Shown piece by piece: positions 8,177-17,689 of a stretch of 64,000 nucleotides of DNA. The DNA is from an uncultured Alcanivorax sp. GTDB lineage: Bacteria > Pseudomonadota > Gammaproteobacteria > Pseudomonadales > Alcanivoracaceae. A program made the translations under genes and the position numbers. The stretch covers positions 124,001 through 188,000 of the forward strand of contig NZ_CAMYIV010000004.1 in NCBI RefSeq assembly GCF_947258575.1. Direction: 5' to 3'. The notes under the pieces are model-generated. The model saw only the letters and a program-made list of their open reading frames with translations. It was not told where the DNA came from and ran no database searches. The stretch's first letter is position 1; each line of letters starts with the position of its first letter.

Positions 8177-8932
8177 ATGTCCCAACGATTCAGTGTGGCC
8201 GGTAAACGCATTTTGATCACCGGCGCGTCCAGTGGCTTTGGTGCCCACTTCGCCATTGCCCTGGCCGAAGAGGGAGCCGACGTGATGCTGGCGGCCCGCC
8301 GAGTGGAAAAACTGGAAGCCACTGCCGAAGCGGTAAGGGCTCTGGGCCGTGAGGCCACCGTGGTGCCGATGGATGTGAGTGACCACGCCAGTGTGGAAGC
8401 GGCCTTTGCCGATATGCCGGCGGTGGATGTGGTGGTCAACAATGCCGGTGTGTCCCACGAAGGCCCCACCGACGAGCTCGGCGAGGAAGACTGGGACGCG
8501 GTGGTGGATACCAACCTGAAGGGAGTCTGGGCGGTGTCAAAGTTTGCCATCCAGCAATGGCGGCGCGACGGGCGCCCGGGCAGCCTGATCAATATCGCTT
8601 CCATTCTCGGTCTGCGTGTCGGAGGCCGGGTGGCACCTTACACGGCCTCCAAAGCGGCGGTGGTGCAGCTCACCAAATCCCTGGCGCTGGACTTTGCCCG
8701 TTACAACATTCGCTGTAATGCCATCTGCCCGGGCTATGTGGAAACCGATATCAATCGGGATTTCTTCAACAGTCCGCTGGCTGAAAAAATGCTCAAGCGC
8801 ATTCCCTATCGCCGCCTCGGGCAGATCGATGAACTGGTTGGCCCCCTGTTGCTGCTGGCGTCCGATGCGTCGTCCTACATGACCGGTTCGGTGATCGCCG
8901 TGGATGGCGGTCACCTCTGTAATACTCTCTAA
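8177..8932 (+). CDS. Short-chain dehydrogenase/reductase (SDR)
   Basis: 251 residues of classical SDR layout: cofactor motif TGASSGFG near residue 14, NNAG near 90, catalytic YTASK near 155, and the family-like C terminus ending VIAVDGGHLCNTL. The start MSQRFSVAGKRILITG is placed at 8177; the longer open frame upstream is antisense or out-of-frame to the Nudix gene. The acyl-CoA dehydrogenase follows 19 bp downstream, so both probably form an operon for acyl-chain or acyl-CoA oxidation. Substrate is not predictable beyond a hydroxy/keto pair. Confidence 0.9.
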   Translation: MSQRFSVAGKRILITGASSGFGAHFAIALAEEGADVMLAARRVEKLEATAEAVRALGREATVVPMDVSDHASVEAAFADMPAVDVVVNNAGVSHEGPTDELGEEDWDAVVDTNLKGVWAVSKFAIQQWRRDGRPGSLINIASILGLRVGGRVAPYTASKAAVVQLTKSLALDFARYNIRCNAICPGYVETDINRDFFNSPLAEKMLKRIPYRRLGQIDELVGPLLLLASDASSYMTGSVIAVDGGHLCNTL

Positions 8933-8951
8933 CCTAGATCGAGGACAGACC

Positions 8952-10148
8952 ATGGATTTCTCCCTGAGCCCGGAGCTGGAAAGCCTGCGCCAGCAAGTGG
9001 CCGCCTTTGTGGAAGCGGAAATCATGCGGCTGGAAAACGACAAGGCCAATTACGACGATCACGAAAATTTCAAGGAAAGCGTGGTCGATAGCCTGCGAGA
9101 AAAAGCGAAAGCCGCAGGGCTGTGGGGCTTTCAGTTGCCCAAGGAACGCGGTGGTCTGGATGTGGGCGTGGCCGGTATGGCAGTGCTCTACGAAGAAGCC
9201 GCTCGCAGTCCGTTCGGCCCGGTGGTGTTCAACTGTGCGCCGCCGGATGACGGCACCATGATCCTGCTCAACAAGATCCTCAACGACGAGCAGAAAGAAC
9301 GCTGGTTGCAACCGATGATCGACGGCAAGGTACGTTCCGCCTTTGCCATGACCGAGCCCGATGGTGGCTGTGGCTCCGACCCGTCTCTGACCTATACCTC
9401 CGCCACCAAGGACGGTGACAACTGGATCATCAAGGGCCGCAAGTGGTTCATCACCGGGGCAGAAGGTGCGCAAACGTTTATTCTGATCGCCAAGACCAGT
9501 GACGACCCGCGCAAGGGGCTCACTGCCTTCCTGTTTGATGCGGACCAGCCCGGCTGGGAAGTGGTGCGCCGTATCCCGATCATGGGCCCGGAAGAACATG
9601 GTGGTCACTGCGAACTGAAGTTCGATGGCCTGGTGATTCCCGATGAGAACCGTCTGTTGGAAGTGGGCGATGGTCTGAAGGTCACTCAGATCCGTCTTGG
9701 CACCGCTCGCCTGACGCACTGTATGCGCTGGCTGGGTCTGGCCAAACGTTGCATGGAAGAGGCAGCCGGTTATGTGGAAAACCGCATGAGCTTCGGCACC
9801 ACGCTTGCCGAGCACGAAGGCGTGCAGTGGATGCTGGGTGACGTGGCCAAGGATATTGAGGTGGGACGTCTGCTCACCATGCAGGCTGCCTGGAAGCTGG
9901 ATCAGGGGGACTTTGCCAAGAAGGAAATTTCCATGGCCAAGATCCACGTGGCCGATACCCTGCACAAGGCCGCTGATACCGCGATCCAGCTGTGCGGTGC
10001 CCGTGGTTATTCCAAGGACACCCTGCTGGAATGGATCTACCGCTACGCCCGCCAGGCGCGTTTGGTGGACGGTGCCAGCGAGGTGCACAAGATGGTGTTG
10101 TCGCGGTTCTACCTGAAAGAGAAACGTGATTTCTTTCAATGGGGTTAA
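8952..10148 (+). CDS. Acyl-CoA dehydrogenase
   Basis: 398 residues. The three-part acyl-CoA dehydrogenase fold is visible: helical N-terminal domain, a middle domain with FAMTEPDGGCGSDPS and WFITGAEGAQ (flavin and substrate contacts), and a C-terminal domain with GVQWMLGDVAKDIE, CGARGYSKDTLLEWIYR and ARQARLVDGASEVHK. The enzyme introduces the alpha-beta double bond in acyl-CoA with FAD. The ATG at 8952 follows GAGGACAG. It is second in a two-gene unit with the SDR; proteins of this size and C terminus are often longer-branched-chain or unusual acyl substrates, which remains inference. Confidence 0.93.
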   Translation: MDFSLSPELESLRQQVAAFVEAEIMRLENDKANYDDHENFKESVVDSLREKAKAAGLWGFQLPKERGGLDVGVAGMAVLYEEAARSPFGPVVFNCAPPDDGTMILLNKILNDEQKERWLQPMIDGKVRSAFAMTEPDGGCGSDPSLTYTSATKDGDNWIIKGRKWFITGAEGAQTFILIAKTSDDPRKGLTAFLFDADQPGWEVVRRIPIMGPEEHGGHCELKFDGLVIPDENRLLEVGDGLKVTQIRLGTARLTHCMRWLGLAKRCMEEAAGYVENRMSFGTTLAEHEGVQWMLGDVAKDIEVGRLLTMQAAWKLDQGDFAKKEISMAKIHVADTLHKAADTAIQLCGARGYSKDTLLEWIYRYARQARLVDGASEVHKMVLSRFYLKEKRDFFQWG

Positions 10149-10642
10149 TGTCGTCTGCTAGCGACAATCCTGTCGTCCAGCCCTTGCCGTCGCGCACCGC
10201 CCTGCGGGCGAGGCGGCAAGGGATATCTCGTCGATAGCCGTTCACTGCCAGTAAATCCATTTTAAAACAATTGCTTGTCGTGGCTGAGTCGCTATGTCTC
10301 CGCGCCATCGGCTCCGCGTTGCGGGGCTGTCGACACACTGCGTTCCTTCCCTGACTGCCGTATCGGCGCCCCACGTCTGTCACCTTAGGTCAATGTCGGC
10401 TGTCAGATAATGTCAATCTGGCAATGCTTGTTTTTTCATAACTGTGATAGGCTGCAAAAAATTGACGTGACATGAGTCACGTTTGCCCCTCTGGTTGTGC
10501 CAATTGACAGGCAGGGTGCTCAGCCGCAGGTCGAGCGCTGTCTGACTGTGGGCTGGGGACTGAGTGACGATAAAAAGAAAAGCGCCTTTCTACGGGGGTA
10601 GTGGCGCGGTTGCCATTTCAACGGGTTGTGGGGAAATACATC
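10149..10642. other. Intergenic region with hairpin and a 7-bp-arm operator-like palindrome
   Basis: Nearly 500 bp without a convincing gene. CCCTTGCCG (10181-10189) pairs with CGGCAAGGG (10214-10222), a possible transcription-ending hairpin for the acyl-CoA dehydrogenase operon, though without a T run. At 10465-10482, ACGTGAC-ATGA-GTCACGT is a perfect inverted repeat with 4-bp spacer, typical of a dimeric repressor site. A TTGACA hexamer sits at 10504, but no good -10 follows at 17 bp. Confidence 0.45.
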
Positions 10643-10756
10643 ATGCTGGATTACTACACCAGACACCTCTATGTGGAGAAACTCCTCAAGAGCGCACTCA
10701 TTATCGTGCCATTGTCACTGCTTGCTGTGCTGGTGGCGATATTGATCGCCGGCTGA
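10643..10756 (+). CDS. Possible small single-helix membrane protein (37 aa)
   Basis: A short frame encodes 37 residues beginning MLDYYTRHLYVEKLLKSA and continuing into a strongly hydrophobic stretch that ends AILIAG. A GGGGAA ribosome-binding site precedes the ATG by about 7 bp. It resembles small bitopic membrane proteins with a basic amphipathic N terminus. It stands alone between the palindrome at 10465 and the 3' end of comM. No family is recognised; the coding call rests only on hydropathy and the ribosome-binding site. Confidence 0.35.
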   Translation: MLDYYTRHLYVEKLLKSALIIVPLSLLAVLVAILIAG

Positions 10757-10792
10757 TTAGCCGTGAAGAGACCGCAGGAAATCTGAGCAGGG

Positions 10793-12283
10793 TTAGCGGG
10801 TGTCAGCTACCGTTTGCCGATAGCTCAGGGCTTCGCGCAGGTGGTCGCGGTCGACGGTGTCGGCACCGGCCAGATCGGCAATGGTGCGTGCCACCCGGGC
10901 ACTGCGATGCAGGGCACGGGCGGACAGTCCCATGCGGGTCATGACGCTGGCCAGCCAGTCCCGGTGGGGGCGTAACAGTGGCTCCAAGTCGTCGCTGCCC
11001 AGTTCCCGATTCAGGCGTCGCTGGCGCTGCCATTGCTGTTGCCAGGCCTCGCGGACCCGGGCGCGGACGGTGTCGCTGGTTTCTCCCTGACGATCACCGA
11101 GCAGTTCCTGCGCCTCTACTGCGGGCACGTCCAGATGCAGATCGATGCGGTCCAGCAACGGGCCGGACAGTTTGCTCTGGTAGCGCTTGGCCTTTTCGCA
11201 CCGATAGCCGCAGCCCTTCTCCGGGTCGCCCAGGTAACCGCAGGGGCAAGGGTTCATGGCCGCGATCAACTGAAAGCGGGCCGGGAAGGTCAGCTGCTGG
11301 GCGGCCCGGGCGATGCTCACCTCGCCGGTCTCCAACGGTTCGCGTAATACCTCCAGTACCCGCCGGTCGAACTCCGGTAATTCATCGAGAAACAGGATGC
11401 CGTTATGCGCCAGGGAAATCTCTCCCGGGCGCGGGTGGCTACCGCCGCCAACCAGGGCGGTGGCTGAGGCGGTATGGTGGGGCGCCCGATAGGGGCGTTG
11501 GTGGAACTGGTGGGCCGGGCGCGGCTGTTTCAGGGAATGAATGGCTGCCACTTCCAACGCCTGTTTCGGATGTAGCGGCGGAACCAGCCCGGGCAGGCGT
11601 GAAGCCAGCATGCTTTTGCCAGCGCCAGGCGGGCCGCTGAGTAGCAGCGAATGGCCGCCGGCCGCGGCAATCTCCAGCACCCGTTTGGCGGCGGCCTGGC
11701 CGCGGATTTCGGAGAGGCAGCCGCCCTCATGGGTGATGGTCTGCGGTGCCGGGTGATCATGGAATGGCAGCGGAGACTGGCCCACCAAATGGGCTGCCAC
11801 CTGGGCGAGTTGGTCACCGGCCACGGTCGTGGCTCCGGCCAGCGCGGCTTCATCCGCGTTGTCGCGGGGAACGATCAGGGTGCGGCCGGTAGGCTGGCAG
11901 GCCAGGGCGCAGGGCAGCATGCCGGGCACCGGGCTCAGGGCGCCATTTAATGCCAACTCACCGATAAATTCGTATTGGTTGCTGTCCAGCTTTCCGAGCT
12001 GGCCACTGGCGAGCAGGATGCCCAGGGCAATGGGCAGATCAAACCGACCGCCATCTTTGGGCAGATCCGCCGGTGCCAGGCTGACGGTGATGCGTCGCTG
12101 GGGGAACTCGAAGCCGCTGTTGACCAGTGCCGAGCGCACCCGGTCCCGGCTTTCCCGCACCGCGGTGTCACCCATGCCGACGATGGTGAAGGCGGGCAGC
12201 CCGGGTGCCAGGTGGGTTTCCACCCGCACTTCCCGGGCCTGAATGCCCAGCGGTGCCCGGCTGTAGAGCAATGCGTGCGTCAC
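10793..12283 (-). CDS. comM: YifB/ComM-family AAA+ ATPase (magnesium-chelatase-like)
   Basis: 496 residues. The N-terminal Lon-protease-like domain (about 1-170; LPAFTIVGMGDTAVRES) is followed by the Mg-chelatase AAA+ core with Walker A GPPGAGKS (227-234), Walker B GILFLDELPEF and the cysteine-containing MNPCPCGYLGDPEKGCGY, then a C-terminal helical domain. ComM is a hexameric helicase that promotes branch migration during natural transformation in Vibrio and related bacteria. It is a single-gene unit here, upstream of and parallel to ubiK on the minus strand. Confidence 0.93.
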   Translation of the reverse strand: MTHALLYSRAPLGIQAREVRVETHLAPGLPAFTIVGMGDTAVRESRDRVRSALVNSGFEFPQRRITVSLAPADLPKDGGRFDLPIALGILLASGQLGKLDSNQYEFIGELALNGALSPVPGMLPCALACQPTGRTLIVPRDNADEAALAGATTVAGDQLAQVAAHLVGQSPLPFHDHPAPQTITHEGGCLSEIRGQAAAKRVLEIAAAGGHSLLLSGPPGAGKSMLASRLPGLVPPLHPKQALEVAAIHSLKQPRPAHQFHQRPYRAPHHTASATALVGGGSHPRPGEISLAHNGILFLDELPEFDRRVLEVLREPLETGEVSIARAAQQLTFPARFQLIAAMNPCPCGYLGDPEKGCGYRCEKAKRYQSKLSGPLLDRIDLHLDVPAVEAQELLGDRQGETSDTVRARVREAWQQQWQRQRRLNRELGSDDLEPLLRPHRDWLASVMTRMGLSARALHRSARVARTIADLAGADTVDRDHLREALSYRQTVADTR

Positions 12284-12383
12284 GTTTCCTCGCAGAATTC
12301 AGGGGTTGCGAGGCAGTGTACGGGGAGGCGGTGTTGGTACGTGTGCGAGGTTGGCAGCTGCAGATGTAGGAAATCGGACTTTC

Positions 12384-12431
12384 GTAGGAGCTATGCTTGC
12401 ATGGCGAACAACGGCCAAGCATAGCTCCTAC
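12384..12431. repeat. Perfect 16-bp hairpin of the GTAGGAGC family
   Basis: GTAGGAGCTATGCTTG (12384-12399) pairs exactly with CAAGCATAGCTCCTAC (12416-12431) around a 16-base loop. It sits between comM and ubiK. The outer GTAGGAGC word links it to the other REP-like units in the window. It lacks a T run and is more likely a repeat than a terminator. Confidence 0.6.
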
Positions 12432-12447
12432 GGGAGAATACCGGGCG

Positions 12448-12696
12448 TCAGGCGTCCGTCGTCTTCTCCATCTCCGCCACCTGCTTCTCCAGCGCTTCCA
12501 GCTTTTCCCGGGTGCGCATCAGTACCTGCTGCTGAATATCGAACTCTTCCCGGGTGATCAGATCCAGGCGGCTGACGGCTTCCGCCAGTACGCTGCGCAC
12601 ATTGCGCTCCACTTCGTTGCGCAGGCCGCCCAGATCCGTGGGCAGGCGCCCGCTGATGTCGGCCATCAGGCGGTCGATAAAGGGTTGATCAGGCAT
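12448..12696 (-). CDS. ubiK: Ubiquinone biosynthesis accessory factor UbiK (YqiC/BMFP family)
   Basis: 82 residues, start MPDQPFIDRLMADIS. The C-terminal half is a coiled coil with heptad pattern (VLMRTREKLEALEKQVAEME) and the domain carries the family signature SRLDLITREEFDIQQQVL. UbiK binds the UbiJ SCP2-like protein and supports the soluble ubiquinone-synthesis complex. The open frame runs further upstream to 13038, but only these residues are conserved. Often found near glnK-amtB and comM in gammaproteobacteria, as here. Confidence 0.88.
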   Translation of the reverse strand: MPDQPFIDRLMADISGRLPTDLGGLRNEVERNVRSVLAEAVSRLDLITREEFDIQQQVLMRTREKLEALEKQVAEMEKTTDA

Positions 12697-12701
12697 CTTG
12701 A

Positions 12702-13406
<705 letters not shown>

Positions 13407-13478
13407 GTTTTACCGTGTTGTAAATCGACCCATGCCAGGGTTTTAGAGAACACGCTTCCATTTTCGGAGGGTTGCATT

Positions 13479-14738
13479 GTGGAAAATCAAATTTTTGAAC
13501 TTCAGTACGCCATGGACACCTTTTATTTTCTGGTGTGTGGCGCATTGGTAATGTGGATGGCTGCCGGCTTTGCCATGCTGGAAGCCGGCCTGGTGCGTGC
13601 GAAAAACACCACCGAGATTCTCACCAAAAACGTGGCGCTGTTTGCCATTAGCTGCATCATGTACCTGGTGTGTGGTTACGCCATCATGTACGGCGGCGGC
13701 ATCTTCCTGGACGGTATCGACGCCTTCGATCTGGCCGGTGTGCTGAGCGCATCTACCGAGAACGGATTCGATGGTGACTCCGTCTACTCTGGTGCGTCCG
13801 ACTTCTTCTTCCAGGTGGTGTTCGTGGCTACCGCCATGTCCATCGTCTCCGGTGCGGTTGCCGAGCGTATGAAGCTGTGGGCCTTCCTGGTCTTCGCGGT
13901 ATTCATGACCGGTGTGATCTACCCGCTGGAAGGTTCCTGGACCTGGGGTGGTGCCGACGTGTTTGGCATGTATAACCTGGGCGACCTGGGCTTCTCTGAC
14001 TTTGCTGGTTCCGGCATCGTTCACATGGCTGGTGCTGCTGCTGCTCTGGCTGGTGTGTTGCTGCTGGGTGCTCGTAAAGGCAAGTACGGTCCGAACGGTG
14101 AAGTACACGCTATCCCCGGTGCCAACCTGCCGCTGGCTACCCTGGGTACCTTCATCCTGTGGATGGGCTGGTTCGGTTTCAACGGCGGCTCTGTACTGAA
14201 GCTGGGCGATGCTGCAAGCGCGCACTCTGTCGCCATGGTGTTCCTGAACACCAATGCTGCTGCCGCTGGTGGTGCTGTTGCTGCCCTGATCGTTGGCCGC
14301 ATCCTGTTCGGCAAGGCCGACCTGACCATGCTGCTTAACGGTGCCCTTGCCGGTCTGGTGGCGATCACTGCCGAGCCGTCCACTCCGACCCCGCTATTGG
14401 CGACTCTGTTCGGTGCCGCTGGTGGTGTGCTGGTAGTGTTCAGCATCCTGACCCTGGACAAGATGAAAATCGACGATCCGGTCGGTGCCATCTCTGTACA
14501 CGGTGTGGTTGGTCTGCTGGGTCTGCTGCTGGTGCCGGTTACCAACGGTGATGCTTCCTTCTCCGGCCAGATCATCGGCGCGATCACCATCTTCGTATGG
14601 GTATTCGTAGCCAGCCTGATCGTCTGGGGCATCCTGAAAGCCGTCATGGGTATCCGGGTTTCCGAAGAAGACGAGTACGAAGGCATGGACATCGCCGACT
14701 GCGGCATGGAAGCCTACCCGGAATTCGTGAAAGGTTAA
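13479..14738 (+). CDS. amtB: Ammonium transporter AmtB
   Basis: 419 residues with about eleven transmembrane helices. Family signatures include MDTFYFLVCGALVMWMAAGF near the N terminus, FAGSGIVHMAGAAAALAG and the twin-histidine second member in GAISVHGVVGLLG; MGWFGFNGGS is also present. It conducts ammonia after ammonium recruitment at the periplasmic face and is gated by GlnK. The start is GTG at 13479 with GGAGG seven bases upstream; no classical signal peptide precedes it, as in some Amt proteins. It is co-transcribed with glnK and ends at a strong terminator. Confidence 0.95.
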   Translation: MENQIFELQYAMDTFYFLVCGALVMWMAAGFAMLEAGLVRAKNTTEILTKNVALFAISCIMYLVCGYAIMYGGGIFLDGIDAFDLAGVLSASTENGFDGDSVYSGASDFFFQVVFVATAMSIVSGAVAERMKLWAFLVFAVFMTGVIYPLEGSWTWGGADVFGMYNLGDLGFSDFAGSGIVHMAGAAAALAGVLLLGARKGKYGPNGEVHAIPGANLPLATLGTFILWMGWFGFNGGSVLKLGDAASAHSVAMVFLNTNAAAAGGAVAALIVGRILFGKADLTMLLNGALAGLVAITAEPSTPTPLLATLFGAAGGVLVVFSILTLDKMKIDDPVGAISVHGVVGLLGLLLVPVTNGDASFSGQIIGAITIFVWVFVASLIVWGILKAVMGIRVSEEDEYEGMDIADCGMEAYPEFVKG

Positions 14739-14767
14739 TCCTTCACAACGATTTCCTTGAAATGACA

Positions 14768-14792
14768 GGGCGCCTTCGGGCGCCCTTTTTTT
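14768..14792 (+). terminator. Rho-independent terminator after amtB
   Basis: GGGCGCC-TTCG-GGCGCCC (14768-14785), a 7-bp GC stem with a stable UUCG tetraloop, is followed directly by seven T residues. Confidence 0.92.
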
Positions 14793-14802
14793 GTTTTAAA
14801 AA

Positions 14803-14843
14803 AAGCGAGAAGATTTTAATTTTCGATACTCGCTTCTGTCGGC
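14803..14843. repeat. GCGAGAAG-family repeat fragment
   Basis: AAAGCGAGAAGATTTTAATT followed by TTCGATACTCGCTTCT. The arms GCGAGAAG and CTCGCTTCT match the longer repeats at 1343 and 30547, so this is a short member or fragment of that family. Confidence 0.45.
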
Positions 14844-14921
14844 TCGTTCCTTTTGGGGGATCAGTAGCGCCTTTGCCCTGTGCTATCATGCCGCCTTTCC
14901 CGCCAGCCCTCTGTGAGCACC

Positions 14922-16121
14922 ATGAGCGAAACCACTGTTATCCGCCTGCGTAAGAACGAAGAACGCCGCCTCAAGGCCGGCCACCTTTGGGTCTACGCCA
15001 ACGAGATCGATACCCGTCAAACGCCGCTGCGGGACTTGCCCGTTGGTGTTGCCTGCGTGGTGGAAGACAGCCGTGGCAAGCCGCTGGGTCGGGCTCTGCT
15101 CAGCCCCCACTCGCTGATTGCGGCTCGTCTTTACAGCCGTGACGTAAAGCAGGAGCTGTCGCGCAGTTTCTTCAAGAAACGCATCGAGCAGGCGCTGGCC
15201 CTGCGCGAGACCCTGTTCGATGAACCTAGCTACCGGTTGATCTTCGGCGAAGCCGACGGCCTTCCCGGCCTGGTGGTGGACCGTTTTGCTGATGTGCTGG
15301 TGGTACAGACCGGCTCCGGGGCCATGGAAGCGCACCTGGACACCATCGTCAGTGCTCTGGATGCGGTGCTCAACCCGACCCATATCATTGCCAAGAACGA
15401 AGCGGCGGCTCGGGAAATCGAGGGTATGGAGCGCTATACCAAGGCGCTGAAAGGCGACCTGGTCGACGAGGTGTCACTCACCGAGAACGGCGCCCGCTTT
15501 GTGGCGCCGCTGGCGGAAGGGCAGAAAACAGGCTGGTTCTACGATCACCGCAGTGCCCGCCAGGCCATGGTGCCACTGGCAAAAGGGGCGCGGGTGCTGG
15601 ATGTGTTTTCCTATTGCGGTGGTTGGGGGGTGCAGGCAGCACTGGCCGGAGCGGAATCGGTCACCTGCGTGGATGCCTCGGAAACCGCCACCGACTATGT
15701 GCACCGCAATGCGGAGCTGAACGGGGTCGCGGACAAGGTGGGCAGCATCCAGGGCGATGCCTTTGCCGCCATGAAACAGCTGATTGCCGATGGCGAAAAG
15801 TATGATCTGGTGGTGCTGGATCCGCCGGCGTTCGTGAAGCGCAAAAAGGATTTCAAGAACGGCCTGGCCGGTTATCACGCCATCAACGAACTGGCCCTGC
15901 GTCTGATCAAGCCGGGGGGGTACCTGATCTCTGCGTCCTGCTCCATGCATATGCCGGCGGACCGCTTGCTGGACGTGATCCACAGCAGCGCCCGACACAT
16001 TGACCGCAGTGTGCAGGTGATCGGTTATCAAGGGCAGGGGCCGGACCATCCGGTGCACCCGGCCATTGCCGAAACCTCTTACCTGAAAAGCTGGTTCTGT
16101 CGGATCAACTTTTCCCTGTAG
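14922..16121 (+). CDS. rlmI: 23S rRNA (cytosine(1962)-C5)-methyltransferase RlmI
   Basis: 399 residues (E. coli RlmI 396). An N-terminal PUA domain (RKNEERRLKAGHLWVYANEI) precedes a linker domain and a Rossmann methyltransferase with SAM motif I LDVFSYCGGWGVQAALAG, the catalytic LDPPAFVKRK segment and the cysteine-bearing SASCSMHM. It methylates one cytosine of 23S rRNA. The ATG at 14922 is preferred; the upstream part of the open frame is not conserved. Monocistronic, with the amtB terminator behind it. Confidence 0.9.
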   Translation: MSETTVIRLRKNEERRLKAGHLWVYANEIDTRQTPLRDLPVGVACVVEDSRGKPLGRALLSPHSLIAARLYSRDVKQELSRSFFKKRIEQALALRETLFDEPSYRLIFGEADGLPGLVVDRFADVLVVQTGSGAMEAHLDTIVSALDAVLNPTHIIAKNEAAAREIEGMERYTKALKGDLVDEVSLTENGARFVAPLAEGQKTGWFYDHRSARQAMVPLAKGARVLDVFSYCGGWGVQAALAGAESVTCVDASETATDYVHRNAELNGVADKVGSIQGDAFAAMKQLIADGEKYDLVVLDPPAFVKRKKDFKNGLAGYHAINELALRLIKPGGYLISASCSMHMPADRLLDVIHSSARHIDRSVQVIGYQGQGPDHPVHPAIAETSYLKSWFCRINFSL

Positions 16122-16258
16122 TTTGGAAACAGATTCATCGCAGATTGCGTGAGCGGAAGCGACCGGCTCCCGGGTAAGGCGTCAGGCGACTTGCCCCAGG
16201 GTCACCCTTCCGGATGACCTAACCGTAAATCTGAATCCCTGACCGCCGCTACCGATTG

Positions 16259-16341
16259 CGTAGGGTGCACTGAGCCTAAGGCGAACTGCACCGATCCGGC
16301 GTTTGATGGTGCAGTTCGCCTTAGGCTCAGTGCACCCTACG
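16259..16341. repeat. 83-bp perfect palindromic element, copy 1
   Basis: A 33-bp arm starting GTAGGGTGCACTGAGCCTAA (16260-16292) pairs perfectly with 16308-16340, extendable by one more C-G pair, around a 15-base loop containing GCGTTTGAT. A second copy with near-identical arms and inverted loop lies at 30406-30486. The gap 16122-16407 contains no gene. Confidence 0.8.
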
Positions 16342-16407
16342 TCTTGAAATGCCGCGGGTGTGTACGCCCAAAAGAGGCCCCGGCCTGACTCCTCGACATC
16401 ACCGATG

Positions 16408-17505
16408 TCAGCCCGGGTTTTTCTCCAGATTCATCAAAAAATCCGCGATTAACCGGTTGGCCCAGCTTCGCGGTCGCCAGCCTTCAAAATAGGCGCAGTG
16501 ACTGCCCCTGCGGGTAACCACCAGCAGGGTTCGCGGCAACTCGCGCACCAACGATTCATATTCGCGCACATTGCCGATCACACACACCGGATCGTCTTCC
16601 GCGTTCAGCACCAGCAATGGGATGCTGATCCGCTTCATGACCACCATGGGATTGCTGGCTTGCAGGAAATCGGCGTGGCTGGGGTAACCGGCCATTTCAT
16701 GGAGGTTGGCATGGAAGGCATGCAGATCCAGGGCGTTGGCGCAGGCGTTATAGCTTTGCAGTTTGCTGAATGCCTCGGCATTGGCGGTGACAAAGGTGCG
16801 CGCCAGTTTGCGGGCCATCATGCGGTTGTAAGGTTGCCGGGCACGGCGGAAGGCCACCTCGATGTTGTAGCCGGGGCAATAGGCCATGGCGCCGCGAAAC
16901 GGGGCGCTTTCTCCTTCTTCACCCAGGTAGCGGACCAGTAGCCCGGAACCCGCCGAAATGCCTACGGCATACAAGGGGGACTGCGGATAGCGTTGCTGAA
17001 TGACAGTGAGCTGTTCGCGCAAGTCATCGGTGTCGCCCATGGTGTTGATGCGCGGTGCGGTCAATGGCAGGTCGCCGTGGCCGCGCCGGGTGCAGACCGC
17101 CACCCGCCAGCCCGTTTGTTGATGAAGGTCCCTTACCAGCCCGCGCATGCTTTTCGGTGAACCGGTAATGGTATGCAGGACCAGCAAGGTGGGGGTGTCG
17201 GTGGGGGTATCCAGGCCAACCCAATCCAGCGAGGTGGTGCCGCCGTCGCGCATGGTGAGAATGTCGGTGTGGGAATAAGCCAGTGGCGGGGAGAAGGCTT
17301 TTTTCAATCCCAGCAATATCAATTGCAGGTGGGTGTTGAACAGCCAGGGCGTGGGGAAAAACCGTTGTGACAACTGCGGTAGCCGAGCCAGCATGTCCCG
17401 GTTAAAGCCGGTATTCCGGTAGACCAGTTGCGGCTTGCGCGCGGCCGTTTTCAGGTAGTACGCCACGGCAAGGCTGGCTAACAGAAAGACGATGAAGAGA
17501 GTCAC
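16408..17505 (-). CDS. Alpha/beta hydrolase of the YheT family
   Basis: 365 residues. An N-terminal hydrophobic segment (residues 2-17) suggests membrane anchoring. The YheT-type layout is clear: FFPTPWLFNTHLQ, then LHTITGSPKSM (oxyanion region), the RRGHGDLP turn, nucleophile elbow VGISAGSGLL, acid-bearing EDDPVC and final histidine GSHCAYFEG. Members are esterase-like; physiological substrates are mostly unknown. The first nucleotides overlap nothing; a hairpin-rich 184-bp spacer separates it from the NTF2-like gene upstream on the same strand. Confidence 0.85.
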   Translation of the reverse strand: MTLFIVFLLASLAVAYYLKTAARKPQLVYRNTGFNRDMLARLPQLSQRFFPTPWLFNTHLQLILLGLKKAFSPPLAYSHTDILTMRDGGTTSLDWVGLDTPTDTPTLLVLHTITGSPKSMRGLVRDLHQQTGWRVAVCTRRGHGDLPLTAPRINTMGDTDDLREQLTVIQQRYPQSPLYAVGISAGSGLLVRYLGEEGESAPFRGAMAYCPGYNIEVAFRRARQPYNRMMARKLARTFVTANAEAFSKLQSYNACANALDLHAFHANLHEMAGYPSHADFLQASNPMVVMKRISIPLLVLNAEDDPVCVIGNVREYESLVRELPRTLLVVTRRGSHCAYFEGWRPRSWANRLIADFLMNLEKNPG

Positions 17506-17624
17506 GGGTACGGCGCTCCTTGCGGTAGGAAGTGAACGTGCCGGGTTTCCGGTGAATCGTCAATGGGCGGACCGGCCACTGCGAAGCCGGATAATCGCGG
17601 CCGCACCCGCAGGGCATAGCAAAC

Positions 17625-17668
17625 GGCCGCTCCCACGGTGATTCGATTGGGCGTTTGTGGGGGCGGCT
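17625..17668. repeat. GC-rich inverted repeat
   Basis: GGCCGCTCCCAC (17625-17636) can pair with GTGGGGGCGGCT (17657-17668) with one or two mismatches, in the spacer between the YheT-like and NTF2-like genes. REP-like in character, but not of the GTAGGAGC family. Confidence 0.35.
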
Positions 17669-17689
17669 GCTTCAACGCGAAAGAGGCCG

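Noticed and set aside
8934-10139. 401-codon minus-strand open frame
   Set aside because: Entirely antisense to the acyl-CoA dehydrogenase gene, His- and Gln-rich as expected for the complement of a GC-rich gene, no known domain.
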